Below, one piece after another: positions 35,701 through 43,561 of a stretch of 64,000 bases of DNA. The stretch is from Actinomadura rayongensis (GTDB lineage Bacteria > Actinomycetota > Actinomycetes > Streptosporangiales > Streptosporangiaceae). How positions within the stretch are numbered: the first letter of the stretch is position 1; the number at the start of each line of letters is the position of its first letter. The stretch lies in the NCBI RefSeq assembly GCF_009831215.1, contig NZ_WUTW01000002.1, forward strand, positions 915,440-979,439, read 5' to 3'. Under the pieces are notes generated by a model. The model had not been told where the DNA came from. It saw only the letters and a list, made by a program, of their open reading frames with translations, and did no database searches. The position numbers and the translations under genes are program-made.

Positions 35701-37264
35701 GCTTGCGGCGGACCTCCCAGCGGTCGGCCAGGACGTCGCCCGTCACCGCGTCCAGCGGGTCCTTGTCCGGCTCGTTCTTGCGCACCGGGTCGTCGGACGG
35801 ACGTGTCAGCGCCTCCTCGACCACGTCGAGCAGGCCCAAAAACTCATCGACCGTCGACGGTCGTTCGTCGGGGTTCCGGTGCGTGGCCTGGTGGATGAAG
35901 TCGTCCAGGTCGGCGCCCAGGTCGTCCAGCACGGCGCTCGGCCGCAGGCCGCCGGACGCCTCCAGCCGCCCGATCACGTCCGACTGGCTCGCGCCGGGCG
36001 CCTGGCCGGTCACCAGCAGGTAGGCGAGCGCGCCGAGGCCGTAGACGTCGATCATCACCGGGTCGGGGCGCAGGGCCGTCAGCTCGGGCGCCAGGTACGG
36101 CTCGGCGTCGTCCGCGACGGGGAACGACGACAGGGAGGACGGGACGAGCCGCGACATCCTCCGGCCCCGCGCCAGGGCGATCTGCCACTCGGAGATCTGC
36201 AGCCGGGGCTTGAGCCAGGCCGCGTCGCCCGTCGGGTCGGTGCCGTCGTCCGCGCACGGAACGACGTGGACGGATCCGGCCGCGAGCGCTCGGTGCCACA
36301 CGCGCGAGATATGTGCGGACCGGACGGCGTCGGCGAGCTGGCGCACCAGGCCCAGCCGGTCCAGCAGGTCGAGCCGGTCGCCGTACCGGGCGAGGTAGTC
36401 GTCCAGTCGGAGCGTTCCCGGCGTGTAGTCGAAAGCGAGCGCCGGGCCGGCGCGGTGTCCGGACACGTAGAAGTCGCGGAACTGGACGACGCCCGGGTGC
36501 CGGAACCGGCGCAGGACGGCCGCCTCCCGGCGCGCGACCGCTTCGACGGACTCGACCGGCTCGTCCCTGCGCAGATAGATGCGGATGCGCGCCGGGTCCT
36601 CCAGGTCGCCGTGCCGGGCGGCATAGTCGACCCAGCCCGGACCGGTGTCCAGCGGCTTACCGTGCATTCGGTATGGGCCGACGTTGAAATTGGCGAGGCT
36701 TTTCTTGATTCCGACCCGACCCAGCGCCTCTTTGATCCTCTTGGCACCCGGTCCGTCAATATGGCGCCGACCGTCACGGCGCCGTTCGTTCAGCGCCTCG
36801 ACCAGCGCGTCCGCGCCGAGATGAACCCCGTTCCGGTCATTCTCGGGGAGGTCGATCCGCAGCGACTTCTCCGTGAAGCACACCGCAGGAGAGACCCACG
36901 CCTTCTCCCCCTTTCTGCGGATCAGCCCGGCCAGTTCCTTGGACTTCTGGTCCACCAGATGGAAAGGGTTGCCGTGGTACTGCTCCGACCCGGACGGCCT
37001 TACCTGCACCCAGGTTCCGCCGTCGAACTTCAGTCGGCCGTGCCAGTTCTTCAGTTCGACCATGACGAGCCCGCTCGGCGTGATGACCAGCAGGTCGACC
37101 TCGCGGACCCGGCCCTGCGGGGAGGTGAAGGAGAAGTTCGACCACGCGTACCAGGGGTCGGCGTCGGGCAGCAGCGCGCGGATCGCTTCGAGCCCACGGC
37201 GTTCGTGATCGAACTCCGACTCGGTGACCGTCGTCCACCGGCCCTCGCGCATACAGCCGCCCAT
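32708..37264 (-). CDS. pglW: BREX serine/threonine kinase PglW
   Basis: The 1518-residue protein has an N-terminal NERD nuclease-related domain (about 15-130, with EVDLLVITPSG and VELKNW), a degenerate first kinase domain (about 220-480; WHRALAAGSV replaces the HRDLKxxN loop), a second kinase with Lys551, catalytic loop HRDLKPDN (661-668) and DFS (685-687, not DFG), then helix-hairpin-helix-like (VGDLLDYSQRTLVNARGMG) and winged-helix segments. PglW is a kinase of the S. coelicolor Pgl system that defines type 2 BREX. It is the first gene of the operon. ATG 37264 has no clear ribosome site; ATG 37252 is an alternative. Confidence 0.94.
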   Translation of the reverse strand: MGGCMREGRWTTVTESEFDHERRGLEAIRALLPDADPWYAWSNFSFTSPQGRVREVDLLVITPSGLVMVELKNWHGRLKFDGGTWVQVRPSGSEQYHGNPFHLVDQKSKELAGLIRRKGEKAWVSPAVCFTEKSLRIDLPENDRNGVHLGADALVEALNERRRDGRRHIDGPGAKRIKEALGRVGIKKSLANFNVGPYRMHGKPLDTGPGWVDYAARHGDLEDPARIRIYLRRDEPVESVEAVARREAAVLRRFRHPGVVQFRDFYVSGHRAGPALAFDYTPGTLRLDDYLARYGDRLDLLDRLGLVRQLADAVRSAHISRVWHRALAAGSVHVVPCADDGTDPTGDAAWLKPRLQISEWQIALARGRRMSRLVPSSLSSFPVADDAEPYLAPELTALRPDPVMIDVYGLGALAYLLVTGQAPGASQSDVIGRLEASGGLRPSAVLDDLGADLDDFIHQATHRNPDERPSTVDEFLGLLDVVEEALTRPSDDPVRKNEPDKDPLDAVTGDVLADRWEVRRKLGRGATGLALLVRDLAHDPARRGSRPYAVLKAAVTDQAAEMLRREAEVMGRLDSATGIIRLIEPEPQVIGGRTVLVIEYVGDERGLDDDSGTGSKPSRFRYETVGRQIQAHGRLPVDQLESYGDYLFAAVDSLESEGIWHRDLKPDNIAIRVRRNRSKELLLIDFSHAGLPANEIESGTDGYLDPFLGSITRSSYDGHAERYSLAVTLHYMASREMPEWGGGRVVATQTDADEWPFPTIATEAFDPAIRDGLTTFFQKALHRDVGERFSDLKPMRDMWRRVFLDARSTTPSTPIGAEAEETETVEQLRDRLAEVATRDTNLASSGLSEVAQSILFGLGLTTVGDLLDYSQRTLVNARGMGPKTRTEIQRRQREWGDRLGRSVPSPISSEGRADARRERAETESADKRVAGTDTADAALRSLSLDPLVALFVPELRTNGVNRNEREMVRLLLRIPDEQGEPADIPAWPNQREVAEQIGLSTGRVPQMLKAQRARWKKAPEVRDLRAQVIELLEEHDRIASVAEIADVLVRVRGTWQVGTNRRAMALAAVRAVIEVEQINPDAAEFRHVANRRATDPAVAAGLLALEVRNTDDPDTPSAPGLLDYAQRLGKVADRLAKLDSIPTATTVLAELNAITRPPGTITWEDARLVQIAAAAASNAAATPRLEIYPRDLPLVRALRLTQAGLVSLVPGRPSSQQPGLTAEQIHERVLARFPEITGGRSLPTGPPLTKELAEAGFNLKLGTHADTGQTRYLPADLDDRSTSWASNLRRGPTAATRITRYHSDPALAAAARAEDQLADAASRDGFRVLTVRMMLFPEALKELTGRSTDTPDQQNTPGGRFGGTPVSATRLFLDALRSLTAPGRRPTWETILRADAAEPNEKSAHKFAEYTTTALGRVEPHLRNLLASGKGPIILTDAAVFARYNAMDTLSRVADAARSGNRGLWLLCPQSDPAREPRLGRRAVPYQPALSEWVELNDSWIENAHRSACGSPGIGQSA

Positions 37265-37267
37265 CTA

Positions 37268-37281
37268 TGTCATAATTGACA
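37268..37281. promoter_or_regulatory. Palindrome just upstream of pglW
   Basis: TGTCA-TAAT-TGACA, arms perfect, begins four bases upstream of the pglW ATG; another TGTGACA lies at 37286-37292. It is in an AT-rich pocket shared with the divergent P450 gene. It could be an operator for the BREX operon or a factor-binding site near its promoter. Confidence 0.4.
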
Positions 37282-37493
37282 AAAGTGTGACAAAGGGTCC
37301 GCGTTGGCGAGCGGATCATAGCAATGCGATGTCAACAAAGGCCGATATGTCGACCGGCAGCGGACAAATTTGCCGATCAGGTTGCTCGATGGGACGCCTT
37401 ATGCTTCCCCGCCGTCGGCAGCGAGATCGGGGTGGCCAGAAGGTACGGAAGCGTGACTGCCACCGGCGCGGCGGGTGGGCTTGGATTGTTCTC

Positions 37494-38672
37494 ATGGGAT
37501 CAGCGGAGCGTTATCCGTTCTGGGCCGGAGCAGGGGAAATAGCGCCTGAATTCGTCCGGCGGCTGCGGGCGGCGCCGCTGGACGCCGTCGAGCTGCCGAG
37601 CGGTGACCGGGCGTGGCTCGCCGTGCGGTACGACGACGTCGCCGCGGTGCTCGCGAGCCGCGCCTTCACCCGGAACCTCACCTATCCGGGCGCGCCGCGC
37701 GTCGCGGCGGACTTCGACGTCTCCGATCTCCCCGGCGCGATCCTCAACCTGGATCCGCCGGAGCACACGCGGGTGCGCAAGCTCGTGTCCGGCGCGTTCA
37801 CGCCCCGGCTGGTCGAGCGGCAGCGGCCCCGGATCCGGGCCGTCTGCGCGGAGCTGCTGGACGGGATGGCCAACCCCGCCGACCTCATCGACGCCTTCGC
37901 GTTCCCCATGCCGATGCTGGTCATCTGCGAGATGCTCGACGTCCCCCGCACCGACCTGGACCGGTTCCGCGACTGGTCCAGCGCGTACGTGTCGCTGTCG
38001 GCGCATCCGCTGGAGGAGCGCGTCGCCGCGCTCGAACAGCTCCAGGAGTACGCGCGCGAGATGATCCGGCGGCAGCGGGACGCGCCCGGCGACGGGCTGC
38101 TCGGCGCGCTGATCCGCGCCCGCGACGAGGAGGACCGGCTCAGCGAGGACGAACTCGTCCTCATGACGTTCAGCCTCATCGTCGCCGGGCACGAGGCGAC
38201 CACGGCGGCGCTGTCCAGGGGCGTGTTCCGGCTGCTCGTGACCGGCCGGTACGCGGACCTCGCGGACGATCCGGGCCGCGTGCCGGCCGCCGTCGAGGAG
38301 ATCCTGCGCCACGACCCGCCCGCCGACGCCGCGTTCCTGCGCGTCGCGACCGAGGACGTGGATCTGCCGTCCGGACGGGTCCGCGCCGGGGAGGCCGTCC
38401 TCGCCGTCACGTCCGCCGCCGACCGGGACCCGGCGCGGTTCGACCGGCCGGACGCGTTCGACATTGCCCGGCCCGCCGTCGACCACCTCGCGTTCGGGCG
38501 CGGCCCGCACTACTGCCTCGGCGCGAACCTGGCGCGCGCCGAACTCCAGATCGCGCTGACCGAGCTGGTCACGCGGTTCCCCCGGCTGCGGCTCGCCGTC
38601 CCGCCCGGCTCGATCGCGTGGCGCACGGGGTCGCTCATGCTCGGCCCGACGACGCTTCCGGTCGAGTACTGA
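37494..38672 (+). CDS. Cytochrome P450
   Basis: A 392-residue soluble bacterial P450. The I-helix oxygen-activation motif is AGHEATT (231-237), the K-helix ExxR is EEILR (Glu269, Arg272) and the heme loop is FGRGPHYCLG with Cys341 as axial ligand. The start MGSAERYPFW (ATG 37494) fits family length; further upstream frame has no domain. No ferredoxin gene is adjacent. Substrate unknown; the neighbourhood gives no biosynthetic cluster. It is divergent from the BREX operon. Confidence 0.93.
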   Translation: MGSAERYPFWAGAGEIAPEFVRRLRAAPLDAVELPSGDRAWLAVRYDDVAAVLASRAFTRNLTYPGAPRVAADFDVSDLPGAILNLDPPEHTRVRKLVSGAFTPRLVERQRPRIRAVCAELLDGMANPADLIDAFAFPMPMLVICEMLDVPRTDLDRFRDWSSAYVSLSAHPLEERVAALEQLQEYAREMIRRQRDAPGDGLLGALIRARDEEDRLSEDELVLMTFSLIVAGHEATTAALSRGVFRLLVTGRYADLADDPGRVPAAVEEILRHDPPADAAFLRVATEDVDLPSGRVRAGEAVLAVTSAADRDPARFDRPDAFDIARPAVDHLAFGRGPHYCLGANLARAELQIALTELVTRFPRLRLAVPPGSIAWRTGSLMLGPTTLPVEY

Positions 38673-38928
38673 GCGATCGGTGCGCCCGGCAGGTTGGGAA
38701 CGTTCCATGCCCGTGCCGTGGCGGTCACCCTGGGAGCGCATTTCGGCGGAACTACAGCACGTGTTCGGACGTCGCATCTTTGTCCGGGACGCCGCCCCAG
38801 GCCGCCGCGAAGGGAGGTCGGCTACCAGTACGAATGCGCCCCGGTGAGGGTTTTTTACTAACTCTTTGCATTAGAGTGGGCCAAAGAGGCAACCCAGTGG
38901 GGGCTGGGACGCCAGAACGGGGACGAGC

Positions 38929-39876
38929 GTGGTGGGACACTCCAGGCGAACGACCGGTTTCTGGCACCCCGCGCTGTTCTACCGGGGAGAGGCGCAGTTC
39001 CTCGACGGCTGCCTCCCGTTCGTCCGGGACGGCGTCCTCGCGGGCGACCCGGTGGCCGTCGCGGTCCCCGGGGCAAGGCTCGCGCTGCTGCAGAAGGCGC
39101 TCCGCGCGGAGATCGGCCGAGACGCCGACCGCGTCCGCTTCCTCGACATGGGCCGCGCGGGACGCAACCCCGCGTGGATCATCCCCGGCGTCCTGCGCGA
39201 CTTCGCCGACCGTCACCCGCACGAGCGCGTCCGGATCATCGGCGAGCCGATCTGGCACGGCCGCTCCGAGCTGGAGTACCCGGCCTGCGCGCAGCACGAG
39301 GCGCTGATCAACATGGCCTTCACCGGCCGGGACGTCGCGATCCTCTGCCCCTACGACGCCGACGGCCTGGACGGGCGCGCGCTCGCCGACGCGGCCCGCA
39401 CCCACCCCGTCCTCCTCGACCACGACGCCGAGTGGGACAGCGACGACTACGCCCCCGAGGCCGTGGTGGACGGCTACAACCGTCCGCTCCCGCCCGCCCC
39501 CGCCGACGCCCCGAACCTCCCGTTCGACTGGGACGCGTTCGAGCGCTGCCGCGCCTTCGCCCTCGACCGCGCGGCGGCGGCCGGGCTGAGCGACGAGCGC
39601 GGACGCGACGCCGAGCTGGCCGTGAGCGAGCTGGTCGCGAACTCGATCGTCCACGGCGGCGGCACCGGCGTTCTCGCCGCGTGGCGGGAACAAGACCTCG
39701 CGGTGTTCGAGGTCCGCGACAGCGGGCACATCGCCGATCCGCTGGCCGGACGGCGCCCGGCGGACCCGCTGACGCCCGGCGGACGCGGGATCCTGCTGGT
39801 CAACCGGATGGCGGACCTGGTGCGCGTCCACACGACCGCCGCCGGGACGACCGTCCGGATCTTCTTCGCGCGCTGA
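38929..39876 (+). CDS. RsbA-type anti-sigma regulatory protein (MEDS sensor plus HATPase)
   Basis: The 315-residue protein has an N-terminal MEDS (DcmR-like) sensor domain (FWHPALFYRGEAQFLDG to about 185) and a C-terminal GHKL ATPase of the RsbW kind (ELAVSELVANSIVHGGG, GGRGILLVNRMADLVRVH). Such RsbA-like proteins are thought to bind or phosphorylate anti-sigma antagonists and control stress sigma factors. The start may be GTG 38929 or 38932. It converges on manC with only 4 bp between stop codons. Confidence 0.88.
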   Translation: MVGHSRRTTGFWHPALFYRGEAQFLDGCLPFVRDGVLAGDPVAVAVPGARLALLQKALRAEIGRDADRVRFLDMGRAGRNPAWIIPGVLRDFADRHPHERVRIIGEPIWHGRSELEYPACAQHEALINMAFTGRDVAILCPYDADGLDGRALADAARTHPVLLDHDAEWDSDDYAPEAVVDGYNRPLPPAPADAPNLPFDWDAFERCRAFALDRAAAAGLSDERGRDAELAVSELVANSIVHGGGTGVLAAWREQDLAVFEVRDSGHIADPLAGRRPADPLTPGGRGILLVNRMADLVRVHTTAAGTTVRIFFAR

Positions 39877-39880
39877 ACCG

Positions 39881-40870
39881 TCAGAGCAGGTCGGGCCAGC
39901 GCGCGGCGACCTCGTCGACGAGGCGGCGCAGGTCCTGGTCGCGGGCGCGGTCGGCGATGAGCACGACGTCCCCGGCGTCCACCACGAGCAGGTCGCGCAC
40001 GCCGAGCAGCGCGTAGCGGCGGTCGCCGGACAGGACGCGGCAGCCCGCGGCGTCGACCGCGACGACGGCGCCGGACGCGCCGGGGAAGTCCGTCCACGAG
40101 CCGATGTCGTTCCAGCGGAAGCGCGCCGGGACGAGCAGCACCCGCCCGTCCGCCGCGGCGGGCTCCACGAGCGCGGGTTCGGCGGCGACGCGCGGCAGGT
40201 CGTCCCAGGTCCTGGCGCCCTTCAGCACCGGGAGGAGATAGCGCGCGTGGTCGCGGACGAGCCCCCCGAACGTCGCCGCCCGGAACGCCATGATCGCCGT
40301 GTTCCAGTAGAAGCCGCCCGCCGCGAGGTAGGAGGCGGCGGTCGCGAGATCCGGCTTCTCGTGGAACGCCGCGACCGGGCGGGCGCCGGCGCCGCCGCCG
40401 GGGGCGTGCGCGTAGCCGTAGGCGGTCGCCGGACGGTCCGGGACGACCCCGACGCAGACCAGCGCGCCGTCCGCCGCCGCGCGGACGGCCTCCCCGAGGA
40501 CGTCCCGCCAGGTCTGCGCGCCGGACGCGATGAGCTGGTCGGCGGGCATGGACACCACGACCGCGCCGGGATCGTCCACCGACGCGACGCCGAACGCGAC
40601 GGCCGCCGCCGTGTCCCGGGCGAGCGGTTCCACGAGCACGCGCGTCACGCCGAACGGCGCGGCGAGCGCGCGGACGTCGGCGGCGTGCGCGCGTCCCGTC
40701 ACGATCCGGACGTTCTCGGGATCGGCGAGCTGCACCGCCCGGGCCAGCACGTTCGCCAGCGGCGGCTGCCCGGTGCCGGGGTCGAGCAGGAACTTCGGGC
40801 GATGTTCCCGGCTGAGCGGCCACAGCCGGGTCCCGGCGCCGCCCGCGAGGACGACGACGTGCACGGTCAC
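39881..40870 (-). CDS. manC: Mannose-1-phosphate guanylyltransferase
   Basis: The 329-residue nucleotidyltransferase begins with the nucleotide-binding signature VVLAGGAGTRLWPLSREHRPK and has VSMPADQLI, AFHEKPD and FYWNTAIMAF, all typical of GDP-mannose pyrophosphorylases. It makes GDP-mannose for glycolipids, polysaccharides and protein mannosylation. It lacks the isomerase domain of bifunctional enzymes. GTG 40870 overlaps the upstream gene stop (GTGA); GTG 40864 is an alternative start. Confidence 0.9.
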   Translation of the reverse strand: MTVHVVVLAGGAGTRLWPLSREHRPKFLLDPGTGQPPLANVLARAVQLADPENVRIVTGRAHAADVRALAAPFGVTRVLVEPLARDTAAAVAFGVASVDDPGAVVVSMPADQLIASGAQTWRDVLGEAVRAAADGALVCVGVVPDRPATAYGYAHAPGGGAGARPVAAFHEKPDLATAASYLAAGGFYWNTAIMAFRAATFGGLVRDHARYLLPVLKGARTWDDLPRVAAEPALVEPAAADGRVLLVPARFRWNDIGSWTDFPGASGAVVAVDAAGCRVLSGDRRYALLGVRDLLVVDAGDVVLIADRARDQDLRRLVDEVAARWPDLL

Positions 40871-42399
40871 GCGGCGTCCCGGACCAGGGCCAGCGCGGGC
40901 AGCGGCCCGGCGAGCAGCCCGGCCAGCCGCCGCCGGGTCGCGGCGACGTCCAGCGCGGCGTCGGCCCACTCGTCCACGACGCCGATCGACAGCGCCCCGG
41001 CGAGCCGCCGCAGGTCGACGGGCGGGACGGGCTGGCCGCCGGTCTGCGCCTGCGTCCCGTTCGCGAGGACGGTCACGAGCACCGGCAGGCGCCGCAGGGC
41101 CGTGTCCAGCAGCGATTCCATGCCACTGTGCAGCAGCGCATAGTCGCCGATGACACCGATCGCGGGCCGTCCGGTCCGGGCCGCGCCGCCCGCGACCGCG
41201 ACGGCGGACCCGAGGCCGAGCGCGACCTCGGCGGCCGAGTACGGCGGGTAGCAGAGGCGGATGGACGAGCCGACGTCGGCGGCGACGAAGACGTCCAGCC
41301 CGGCGAGCGCCGCGTAGAGGGTGGCGTAGCGGCGCGGCGGCGGCTGGTCGTCCGGTTTGCGCGCGATGTCGGTCCAGGCGCCGGGCGGGTCGGCCCAGGC
41401 GCGGCGCAGCAGCGCGGGCGACAGCGAGCCCTCGGGCGGCAGATGGCCGGTGAGCCGACCGCGCACCCGCGTCCGGTCGGCGGCGCCCTCGCGGATCAGG
41501 TGCTCGGCGAACGGCAGCGGCTCCTCCACGACGAGCACGCGGGCGTGCCGGTCGGCGAACGCGACGGCCGCCGCGGGCAGCGGCCAGCCCGCCCGGACGC
41601 GGAGCGTGCAGCATCCGTCGTCGGCGACGTGCCGCTGGGCCGCGCCGATCGCGATGACGGCGTCGTCGCAGGTCGTCGAGCACGCGGCGGTGGCGTGGCC
41701 GTCCACCTCGGCCTGGACGGCGGGCTGGACGACCAGGCGCCGGTGCTGGTGGCGGCCCAGTTTCGTCAGCCGGTGCGCGACGACCGGGTCCACCCGCCGG
41801 CCCGCGTCCGCCGGATCCGGCCCTGGACGCCCGGGCCGTGCCGCCGCCATCGAACGCCGGTCCGCGTCCGCCGGACCGGGCCGCCCCTGCACCCGGCCGC
41901 CGGAACAGTCGGCGTGCAGCGCGGACGTCACCCGGACGATGACCGGCACGCCCGTCCGCTCCGAGAGCGCGAACGCGTCGCGCACCGCCGCGCGCGCGTC
42001 GTCCGGCCCCGCCGGGTCCAGAACGGGCACCCCGGCGAGACGCCCGAGCGCCCGCGAGTCGTTGAGCGTCGTGGACGCGGCGGCGTCGAGATCATCCCCG
42101 GACACCACGACGAGCCCGGCCCCGATGCCGTGGACGGCCGCGTTCGCGAGCGGGTCCAGCGCCGCCGCGAGCCCGTTGTGCTTCATCACCGCGCAGGACC
42201 GGACCCCCGCCGCCGACAGCCCGACGGCCGACTCGACGGCACTTTTCTCCCCGACCGCCCACTCGAAGTCCGGCAGCCCGCTCAGCGTCTCGGCGAGGTG
42301 CGTGACCGGCCGTCCGGCGACCGCGAGGACGCGCCCGGTCGCACCGGCGACGGCCGCCGCGACGTCGAGGCAGGTGGCGGGGGTCGTCGGGGGTTCCAT
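40867..42399 (-). CDS. Indolepyruvate ferredoxin oxidoreductase alpha-like TPP protein, truncated
   Basis: The 510-residue protein resembles IorA: a pyrimidine-binding domain at the N terminus (FEWAVGEKSAVESAVGLSAAG, VMKHNGLAAALDPL) and a C-terminal thiamine diphosphate-binding domain (AADVGSSIRLC, GLGSAVAVAGGAA, VIGDYALLHSGMESLLDTAL, ANGTQAQTGG). True IorA ends in a ferredoxin-like domain with two 4Fe-4S cysteine clusters; no such cysteines are present here, and no iorB follows. GGAGG precedes ATG 42399. It is coupled to manC (GTGA), an odd pairing. Activity may be that of a different 2-oxo-acid enzyme. Confidence 0.75.
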   Translation of the reverse strand: MEPPTTPATCLDVAAAVAGATGRVLAVAGRPVTHLAETLSGLPDFEWAVGEKSAVESAVGLSAAGVRSCAVMKHNGLAAALDPLANAAVHGIGAGLVVVSGDDLDAAASTTLNDSRALGRLAGVPVLDPAGPDDARAAVRDAFALSERTGVPVIVRVTSALHADCSGGRVQGRPGPADADRRSMAAARPGRPGPDPADAGRRVDPVVAHRLTKLGRHQHRRLVVQPAVQAEVDGHATAACSTTCDDAVIAIGAAQRHVADDGCCTLRVRAGWPLPAAAVAFADRHARVLVVEEPLPFAEHLIREGAADRTRVRGRLTGHLPPEGSLSPALLRRAWADPPGAWTDIARKPDDQPPPRRYATLYAALAGLDVFVAADVGSSIRLCYPPYSAAEVALGLGSAVAVAGGAARTGRPAIGVIGDYALLHSGMESLLDTALRRLPVLVTVLANGTQAQTGGQPVPPVDLRRLAGALSIGVVDEWADAALDVAATRRRLAGLLAGPLPALALVRDAA

Positions 42400-42500
42400 C
42401 GGGCCTCCGCGTCACGCGCCGGGACGAGCGTTGTCCCGAATAAAACATCTCCTGACGTGAAAGGGAACCCCTCCTGACTGGTTTCATCAAGTCCGAAGAC

Positions 42501-42526
42501 GGCCCCGCACCGCGCGGTGCGGGGCC
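42501..42526. terminator. Perfect GC-rich palindrome, terminator
   Basis: A 26-base perfect palindrome with a GGCCCCGCAC stem, just past the stop of the chaplin-like gene (minus strand). No T tract. It should stop the chaplin-like transcript before it enters the IorA-like gene. Confidence 0.75.
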
Positions 42527-42532
42527 GGGTGT

Positions 42533-42733
42533 TCAGTCGCGGTCGCCCGCGCAGGCGCCCACGTTCTGGTTGCCGACGAGGTTGATCGGGATCGCCAGCA
42601 GGGCCGCGTCGCTGCAGTTGCCGCCGTGCCCGTGCCCGGCCACCTCGGCCCGCGCCGGGACCGCCGCGAGCACTGCGCTCAGCGCGAGGGCCGTCACGCC
42701 CGCCGCCAGCGCGGACGTCCACCGGTTCGCCAT
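42533..42733 (-). CDS. Small secreted protein, chaplin-like
   Basis: The 66-residue precursor has a signal peptide (ALAAGVTALALSAVLAAVPARA) and a short mature peptide with His/Gly start and two cysteines (NCSDAALLAIPINLVGNQNVGACAG). The IPINLVGNQNV core recalls the Val/Asn-rich chaplin segments that form surface amyloid on aerial hyphae, but it is shorter than a typical chaplin domain. AAAGGAG precedes ATG 42733. A surface or hyphal-coat role is inference. Confidence 0.7.
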   Translation of the reverse strand: MANRWTSALAAGVTALALSAVLAAVPARAEVAGHGHGGNCSDAALLAIPINLVGNQNVGACAGDRD

Positions 42734-42934
42734 GGGGAGACTCCTTTCCTTCGGACTGACGTTCGCGAGATGCCCGCGCGCACGGACGGCAATCGCGTCG
42801 TCACGCGGAGTTCGACGCCGGGCAAGTGACCGGTGACCGGCCCGCGACGCGCCTTTTCGGGCAGGCGGCAATCCGGTGGGGCGACAGATTCGGCTTTCCC
42901 GGCAGGGGTAGGTTCCGGCCAAGGAGGATCTTGG

Positions 42935-43561
42935 ATGAACGCACCGCCGCGCACGGTCGCGCTCGTGACCGGCGCCGACCGCGGCAGGGGACGGGAGATC
43001 GCCCGGCGGCTCGCCGAGCGGGGTCAGCACGTCCTGCTCGGCGCGTCCGAGGTGGAACCGGCCACGGCCGCGGCGCTGGAGCTGAGCGCCGAGGGGCTGG
43101 ACGTCCGTCCGCTGCTGCTGGACACGGCCGACCCGGGCGGGGTCGCCGCCGCGGCCGACGCGGTGGCGTCCGGGTACGGGCGGCTGGACGTGCTGGTCAA
43201 CAGCGCGGGCGTCACCGGCGACCGGGCGTTCGACGAGCTGGACGAGGACGAGCTGCGCCGGTCCCTGGAGGTCAACGTGCTCGGAACGTTCCGGGTGACG
43301 CGGGCGCTGCTCCCGCTGCTGCTGCGGTCCCCGGCGGGACGGGTCGTCAACGCGTCCGCCGGGCCGGGCGCGGCGCGCACCCCCGCCGCCGACGTGTCGC
43401 GGGCCGCGCTGGACGTCCTGACGCTGGAGTACGCCAAGGCGCTGCGCGGCACGCACGTCAAGGTGAACGCGGTCGCGCCGGACCGGCCGGACGTCGCGGC
43501 GGTCGCCGTCCGGCTCGCCACGCTGGACGCCGCGGGACCGACCGGCGAGATCCACGGATGA
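42935..43561 (+). CDS. Short-chain dehydrogenase-like protein lacking the catalytic Tyr/Lys
   Basis: The 208-residue Rossmann protein has the nucleotide motif TGADRGRGREIA and NSAG in LDVLVNSAGVTG, so it belongs to the SDR family. Where an active SDR has YxxSK, this reads AADVSRAALDVLT: the Tyr is Ala and the Lys is Arg. The C-terminal substrate region is also missing. It probably binds NAD(P) without classical catalysis. AAGGAGG precedes ATG 42935. The stop overlaps the HD-domain gene (ATGA). Confidence 0.85.
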   Translation: MNAPPRTVALVTGADRGRGREIARRLAERGQHVLLGASEVEPATAAALELSAEGLDVRPLLLDTADPGGVAAAADAVASGYGRLDVLVNSAGVTGDRAFDELDEDELRRSLEVNVLGTFRVTRALLPLLLRSPAGRVVNASAGPGAARTPAADVSRAALDVLTLEYAKALRGTHVKVNAVAPDRPDVAAVAVRLATLDAAGPTGEIHG

